Source: Myroides odoratimimus (lineage in GTDB: Bacteria > Bacteroidota > Bacteroidia > Flavobacteriales > Flavobacteriaceae). Taken from it: a DNA stretch of 64,000 nucleotides. How positions within the stretch are numbered: the stretch's first letter is position 1; each line of letters opens with the position of its first letter. Where the stretch lies: NCBI RefSeq assembly GCF_030326305.1, contig NZ_JACAKB010000017.1, positions 1 to 64,000 on the forward strand. Direction: 5' to 3'. A program made the translations under genes and the position numbers. Below are positions 59,679-64,000 of the stretch, piece by piece. The notes under the pieces were generated by a model, which searched no databases, was not told the DNA's origin, and saw only the letters and a list, made by a program, of their open reading frames with translations.

Positions 59679-60914
59679 ATGGAAACATTAAAATTTATAA
59701 CAGCAGGGAATGTAGATGACGGTAAAAGTACTTTAATCGGTAGATTACTGTATGATTCTAATAGTATCTCAACAGATCATTTAGGCGTTTTAGCAAGTAA
59801 ATCAGATATAGGAGAAGAAACGATTGACCTGGCTTTAATTACTGATGGATTAAGAGCAGAACGTGAACAAGGTATTACAATTGATGTAGCATATAAATAC
59901 TTTTCTACAGTTAATAGAAAGTTTATTATAGCAGATTCTCCTGGACATCAGCAGTATACTAAAAATATGATTACTGCGGCATCTGTATCCGATTTGATTA
60001 TTCTATTAATTGATATCAGAAAAGGAATTACAGAACAGACCAAACGTCATGCTTCAATCGCTTCTCTGATGGGAATTAAAAAAGTCATTGTAGCAATCAA
60101 TAAAATTGATTTAGTAGACTATAACGAAGGTATTTATAAGGAGATTAAGTCAGACTTTGAAACATTAAGAAGTCAATTAGCCTTTACAGAAGTTGTTTAT
60201 ATCCCTATTAGTGCTCTACAAGGAGATAATATTGTAAATTCTTCATCACTAACTCCTTGGTATACGGGTAAAACCTTGTTGGAGGTCTTAGAGACCATTC
60301 ATATAGAAAGTCAATTGAGAAATGAAGCTCGTTTTCAAGTTCAGTTTATTATTAGACCTCAGAGGAAAGAGTATTTAGATTATAGGGGGTATGCAGGATT
60401 AGTATTGAGTGGTCAATACAAAGTAGGAGATAGAGTAAGAATACTTCCAAGCAATATTTCTACAACTATTACAAAGTTAGAGAAGAACCTTAGAGAAGTA
60501 TCTAATGTTATAGCAGGTGATAATGTTATAATGCATTTTGATGCAAATCTGGATATTAGTAGAGGAGATACAATTTATTTAGAAGAACAAAAAGCACCTT
60601 TAGTAACAAATAAGCTTACTTCTTGGATAAGTTGGTTAGATACAGAAGATATGCAATTAGGTAAAACGTATATTTTACAACATCGTTTTCACAGTGTTCG
60701 AGTTAAAATCAAATCGATAGATAGAAAGTGGGATATAAACACTCTTGAGTTTAACACAGGTGAGGAGGTGAGCTTAAATGATATCGCACAAGTTAGCCTA
60801 CAAACCAATCAAGCATTAAACTATGATCCTTTTGTAGAAAATTCTAAAACAGGGAATGCTATTCTAGTAGACGAGACCTCTTATAATACTGTAGGGGCTT
60901 TAATGTTCTTGTAA
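59679..60914 (+). CDS. cysN: Sulfate adenylyltransferase subunit 1 CysN
   Basis: A 411-residue GTPase that drives the CysD reaction. G1 is GNVDDGKST (10-18), the switch region has EREQGITIDVAYKYF, G3 is DSPGHQQY and G4 is NKIDL. EF-Tu-like domains II and III follow (RPQRKEYLDYRGYAGLVLSG and HRFHSVRVKIKSIDRKWD). It ends without the CysC (APS kinase) fusion seen in some CysNC proteins. Confidence 0.96.
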   Translation: METLKFITAGNVDDGKSTLIGRLLYDSNSISTDHLGVLASKSDIGEETIDLALITDGLRAEREQGITIDVAYKYFSTVNRKFIIADSPGHQQYTKNMITAASVSDLIILLIDIRKGITEQTKRHASIASLMGIKKVIVAINKIDLVDYNEGIYKEIKSDFETLRSQLAFTEVVYIPISALQGDNIVNSSSLTPWYTGKTLLEVLETIHIESQLRNEARFQVQFIIRPQRKEYLDYRGYAGLVLSGQYKVGDRVRILPSNISTTITKLEKNLREVSNVIAGDNVIMHFDANLDISRGDTIYLEEQKAPLVTNKLTSWISWLDTEDMQLGKTYILQHRFHSVRVKIKSIDRKWDINTLEFNTGEEVSLNDIAQVSLQTNQALNYDPFVENSKTGNAILVDETSYNTVGALMFL

Positions 60915-60930
60915 ACTACCTTTTACAAGT

Positions 60931-61713
60931 ATGAGGGACTACATATATAACAAGACAATAAAGAATAGAGTACCTAATAAAGAGCTATTTGAAACTTGGT
61001 TAGATCGATTCTATAATTGGTTGTTTACCAATTATAACTATGAATCGTTTGCTTGTTTTTTAGCTGAAGAACAGACTTTGTGTCTTGAACTGGAAGTGGT
61101 ATTACAAAGAGTTATTACTAAAGATAAAGCAGGTCTTAAAGCACATTTGTTTTTTAATCAAGTCGGAGCTTTGTATGAATCTCTAGAGTCTGATTTAGAG
61201 GGGTATATAAGTTATGATAAGTCTGTTCAGTCTAAATCAGAAATAATAGCTTTTAACTCAGGTTTTTTAGCGATGTATATCTATAGGGTCTCACAGGTAT
61301 TTATTGATCTAGGGATAACTGTTTTGCCTCAGATAGCTAATCGATATGGATACCGTCTTACAGGAATAGATATTAGTCCATTTGCACAAATAGGTAAACA
61401 ATTAATACTTATCAATGGTTTAGGAGTTGTGATAGGGAGTACAGTAGTTATAGGAAATAATGTAAGAATACATCAAGGAGTAATCTTAGGAGAGTATAGA
61501 CAGATATTAGACTTGTGTTTAAAGGAATCTATTGTGATTGAAGATAATGTTGTAATACGAGAAAGAGTCTCTATTACAGGAAATGCCATAACGATTGGTA
61601 AAGGATCAAGGATAGGACCAAATCTTCATATACCAAGCTCTATTGAAGCTAATTCCAATGTAGAACTAGATAATCAATATCGTATAAGAATAAATGAAAC
61701 AATAATAAAGTAA
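60931..61713 (+). CDS. Serine O-acetyltransferase (CysE/EpsC type)
   Basis: A 260-residue enzyme that makes O-acetylserine, the acceptor for sulfide. The N-terminal part (about 1-140) is helical. The left-handed beta helix of the hexapeptide-repeat acyltransferases fills about 145-250: [42 protein letters not shown] has the conserved His of the active site (near residue 172), and [28 protein letters not shown] follows. The length and N-terminus match the longer EpsC-like form of Bacteroidota. It is 16 bases after cysN and 28 before cysK. Confidence 0.9.
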   Translation: MRDYIYNKTIKNRVPNKELFETWLDRFYNWLFTNYNYESFACFLAEEQTLCLELEVVLQRVITKDKAGLKAHLFFNQVGALYESLESDLEGYISYDKSVQSKSEIIAFNSGFLAMYIYRVSQVFIDLGITVLPQIANRYGYRLTGIDISPFAQIGKQLILINGLGVVIGSTVVIGNNVRIHQGVILGEYRQILDLCLKESIVIEDNVVIRERVSITGNAITIGKGSRIGPNLHIPSSIEANSNVELDNQYRIRINETIIK

Positions 61714-61741
61714 CCAAATTAAAAACCAAAGAGAATATAAA

Positions 61742-62653
61742 ATGAAAGTAGAAAGTATTTTAGGAACAATTGGAAATACTCCAATTATAGGATTAAATAG
61801 ATTCTTTCCAGGATCAAAACAAACTTGGATAAAGCTTGAAAAAACAAATCCAGGAGGAAGTATTAAAGATCGTATTGCCTTGGCGATGATAGAGGACGCT
61901 GAGAAACAAGGTTTGTTAAAACCAGGAGGTGTTATTATAGAACCAACATCTGGAAATACAGGAATAGGACTTGCTTTGGTAGGAGCTGTTAAGGGATATG
62001 ATGTTATTTTAGTTATGCCCGAGTCAATGAGTGTAGAGCGAAGAAAATTGATGGAGATATATGGAGCTAAATTTGAATTAACTCCACGAGAAAAAGGAAT
62101 GAAAGGAGCTATTGAAAAAGCGGCAGAATTAGTTCAAGAAATTTCGAATGCATGGTCACCAAGACAATTTAACAATCTTGTGAACGTAGATATTCACAGT
62201 AGAACAACTGCATTAGAAATTATTCAAGATTTTCCTGAAGGATTAGATTATTTAGTGACAGGAGTCGGAACAGGGGGACATATTACGGGGGTTTCTAAAG
62301 TATTAAAAGAGAAATATCCCAATCTGAAAGTGATTGCTGTAGAACCTGATACTTCTGCTGTATTAAGTGGAGAACCTTCTGGGCCACATACTATACAGGG
62401 GATTGGAGCAGGCTTTATTCCAGAAATATTAGATTTTAATTTAATAGATAAAGTTGTAAAGATTTCAAAAGAAGAAGCATTTACAGTAGTAAAAGAAGTT
62501 GCTAAAAAAGAAGGCTTACTAGTAGGAATCTCTACAGGAGCATCATTGGCAGCTATTACAAAATTATTGCCTTCTATAGAAGATGGTGCTAAGATATTGA
62601 CATTTAACTATGATAATGGAGAACGCTACTTATCAATAGAGGGGCTATTTTAA
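61742..62653 (+). CDS. cysK: Cysteine synthase (O-acetylserine sulfhydrylase)
   Basis: A 303-residue PLP enzyme that joins sulfide and O-acetylserine to cysteine. Lys42 in [11 protein letters not shown] binds [16 protein letters not shown] (69-81) binds the substrate, and [15 protein letters not shown] near 175 binds the PLP phosphate. [18 protein letters not shown] is a CysK-type block. It follows the serine acetyltransferase gene, with which CysK often forms a complex. Confidence 0.95.
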   Translation: MKVESILGTIGNTPIIGLNRFFPGSKQTWIKLEKTNPGGSIKDRIALAMIEDAEKQGLLKPGGVIIEPTSGNTGIGLALVGAVKGYDVILVMPESMSVERRKLMEIYGAKFELTPREKGMKGAIEKAAELVQEISNAWSPRQFNNLVNVDIHSRTTALEIIQDFPEGLDYLVTGVGTGGHITGVSKVLKEKYPNLKVIAVEPDTSAVLSGEPSGPHTIQGIGAGFIPEILDFNLIDKVVKISKEEAFTVVKEVAKKEGLLVGISTGASLAAITKLLPSIEDGAKILTFNYDNGERYLSIEGLF

Positions 62654-62665
62654 TTCTGAATTGTG

Positions 62666-63478
62666 ATGAATAGTGGAAAAGTTATACTAGCAGGTGCTGG
62701 TCCAGGAGATCCTGAATTAATAAGTCTGAAGGCACTTCGGTATTTAAAAACGGCAGATATAATTCTCATAGATCGATTAGTCTCTCCTGAGCTTATCGAA
62801 CTGTATGTCAATAAGACGACAAAAGTTATTTACGTAGGTAAACAGTGTTCTAAAGGGATACATACACCACAGCAAGAGATTAATAAGTTAATGGTTTCGT
62901 ATGCTAAATTAGGAATGACTGTACTTAGACTAAAGGGAGGAGATGTCTCTATATTTTCTAATATTCTTGATGAGTTACGGGTATTAAAAGAAAATGGAAT
63001 AAAATATGAGATTATCCCAGGCATTTCTGCAGCATTAGGTGCAGCAGCTTATAGTGCTATTCCTTTGACTAGTAGAGGATATAGTCGTGCAGTTCGTTTC
63101 TTGACTTTATTTGATACGTTTAGTATTGAACAAGATACTTGGAGAGATTGGGCAAAGACAGAGGATACATTAGTATTCTATATGAGTGGACAAAAGCTGA
63201 AGTTTTTAGTACAAGCCTTGCTATCACAAGGGATAGCGTCAGAGAAAGGAATTGCTATTATTCAACAGGCAAGTACTATCTATCAAAAGACAACAGTGTA
63301 TTCTTTTAAAGATATTATAGAAAAAGAGCTGATTGCCTTTGAGTATGTACCAACTTTATTTATTGTGGGTAAAGTAGTTGAACTACATGAGCAATTTGCT
63401 TGGAAAGAAGAAATAAAAGAAGGAGAATACTATTCTTATTTTGATAATCATATAAAAGAGTTTCAATATGCAATTTGA
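62666..63478 (+). CDS. cobA: Uroporphyrinogen-III C-methyltransferase (siroheme branch)
   Basis: A 270-residue enzyme that methylates uroporphyrinogen III to precorrin-2, the precursor of siroheme needed by sulfite reductase. VILAGAGPGDPELISLKALRYL (about 5-26), IDRLVSPEL, LRLKGGDVSIFSN (about 88-100) and IPGISAALGAAAYSAIPLTSRGYSRAVRFLT (about 114-144) are the SUMT signatures. ATG 62666 is used, since 62663 is GTG. It ends inside the next gene by 11 bases. Confidence 0.95.
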   Translation: MNSGKVILAGAGPGDPELISLKALRYLKTADIILIDRLVSPELIELYVNKTTKVIYVGKQCSKGIHTPQQEINKLMVSYAKLGMTVLRLKGGDVSIFSNILDELRVLKENGIKYEIIPGISAALGAAAYSAIPLTSRGYSRAVRFLTLFDTFSIEQDTWRDWAKTEDTLVFYMSGQKLKFLVQALLSQGIASEKGIAIIQQASTIYQKTTVYSFKDIIEKELIAFEYVPTLFIVGKVVELHEQFAWKEEIKEGEYYSYFDNHIKEFQYAI

Positions 63479-64000
63479 TCAAAAAATAACAAGTTTACAG
63501 AAGCAGGTTGAAAACTATTCGCGAGAAGAACTAATCTGGTTTAATGGTTACCTCTCGGGTTTGTTAGCCCAAAATGAGATACAGCCAAGTAATCCAATTG
63601 CTGTTAATCAAAGTTCTAAAGTATCAGTGAAGCCACTTATTCTTTATGGAAGTGAAACAGGAAATAGTAAGAAAGTAGCACTAGAACTTCTAAAGCTTTG
63701 CAAACAGAATAAGTTACAAGCTAAGAGTTTAGACTTAGCTACATATAAAGTTGAAGATTTGAGTAAAGAAGATTTTATCATTCTTATTTGTAGTACACAA
63801 GGTGAAGGAGAACCACCTCTTTCTGCTCAGAAATTCTTCGATTCCTTATCTAAAGTAAAACTTGAATTAAGTGGTGTAAGTTATTGTTTATTAGCGTTAG
63901 GAGATTCTTCTTATCCTCTTTTTTGTAAAGCAGGAGAAGATCTAGATAAATTATTACTTCAACAAGGAGCGCAATCTATTTTACCGCTAAAAAAGTTAGA
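63468..64000 (+). CDS. cysJ: Sulfite reductase flavoprotein-like subunit, start only
   Basis: ATG 63468 opens a frame that runs off the window edge (177 codons visible). After a helical lead of about 55 residues comes the flavodoxin domain: PLILYGSETGNSKKVALELLKLC (FMN phosphate loop), IILICSTQGEGEPPLSAQKFFDSL and YCLLALGDSSYPLFCKAGEDLD. This is the N-terminus of CysJ-type flavoproteins, which pass electrons from NADPH to the sulfite reductase hemoprotein. The frame overlaps the end of cobA by 11 bases. Confidence 0.92.
   Translation, partial: MQFDQKITSLQKQVENYSREELIWFNGYLSGLLAQNEIQPSNPIAVNQSSKVSVKPLILYGSETGNSKKVALELLKLCKQNKLQAKSLDLATYKVEDLSKEDFIILICSTQGEGEPPLSAQKFFDSLSKVKLELSGVSYCLLALGDSSYPLFCKAGEDLDKLLLQQGAQSILPLKKL

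Noticed and set aside
1-64000. CRISPR arrays, tRNA or rRNA genes, prophage
   Set aside because: No regularly spaced repeats, no tRNA-like cloverleaf ends and no phage structural genes were noticed by reading; a tRNA scan was not possible.

Overview
The window looks like chromosomal DNA of a low-GC member of the Bacteroidota, most probably family Flavobacteriaceae; the overall gene set would suit a Myroides-like genome, but that genus call is inference. The grounds are two GLPGLI-family proteins, DUF3810, DUF3820 and VF530 family proteins, a LysM protein beside guaA, signal peptides ending in the Bacteroidota style (SxAQ), promoters of the TTG-N17-23-TAnnTTTG type, and very few Shine-Dalgarno sequences. 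No rRNA, tRNA, CRISPR array, prophage or complete insertion sequence was seen. At the left edge a reverse reading frame is cut off after 27 codons.

Layout. 0.2-3 kb: small or decayed hypothetical genes, an ankyrin-repeat protein and a GLPGLI protein. 3-7 kb: an NCS2/AzgA-type purine permease, a metallo-beta-lactamase-fold protein flanked by REP-like hairpin repeats, and gltS. 7-14 kb: guaA, a LysM/periplasmic-binding-fold protein, DUF3820, a type II NADH dehydrogenase, DUF3810 and a small ferredoxin-like protein. 14-24 kb: hypothetical secreted and beta-propeller proteins, a Nudix hydrolase, an AraC regulator with a TetA-type exporter, a clearly decayed methyltransferase gene, an outer-membrane-protein remnant and an orphan PTS EIIC (PfoR-type) protein. 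24-30 kb: WG-repeat protein, S41 peptidase and an erythromycin-esterase-fold protein.

30.5-36.2 kb holds the most striking accessory cluster: a small Cys/His protein, a Met/His-containing lipoprotein, an OprC-type TonB-dependent copper receptor with both halves of the CxxxM/HxM copper site, an MbnP-type lipoprotein with the WxW motif and an MbnH/MauG-type di-heme enzyme. No methanobactin precursor or biosynthesis gene is visible, so it reads as a stand-alone copper acquisition and handling system.

36-48 kb: two-gene HxlR-linked redox genes (flavodoxin-fold oxidoreductase and PhzF), a second GLPGLI protein, a 45-residue basic protein with its own promoter and terminator, an OmpA lipoprotein, a lipocalin, a CrtA-like protein, a CPBP protease, a frameshifted esterase and a GNAT acetyltransferase. 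48-53 kb: pstSCAB (no phoU, but a 2-hydroxyacid-dehydrogenase remnant beside pstB) and a ChaA-type cation/proton antiporter. 53-57 kb: a TPR/HTH signalling protein, a VF530 protein and an HxlR regulator divergent from an outer-membrane protein.

57.3-64 kb is a sulfate-assimilation and cysteine operon: Rrf2 regulator, cysH, cysD, cysN, serine acetyltransferase, cysK, cobA and the start of cysJ. In front of it is a 20-codon leader with codons Met-Cys-Met-Cys-Lys-Cys, then an intrinsic terminator, preceded by a good promoter. This has the layout of a cysteine-sensing transcription attenuator and is the best regulatory finding here. Five decayed protein genes across the window indicate continuing gene loss.
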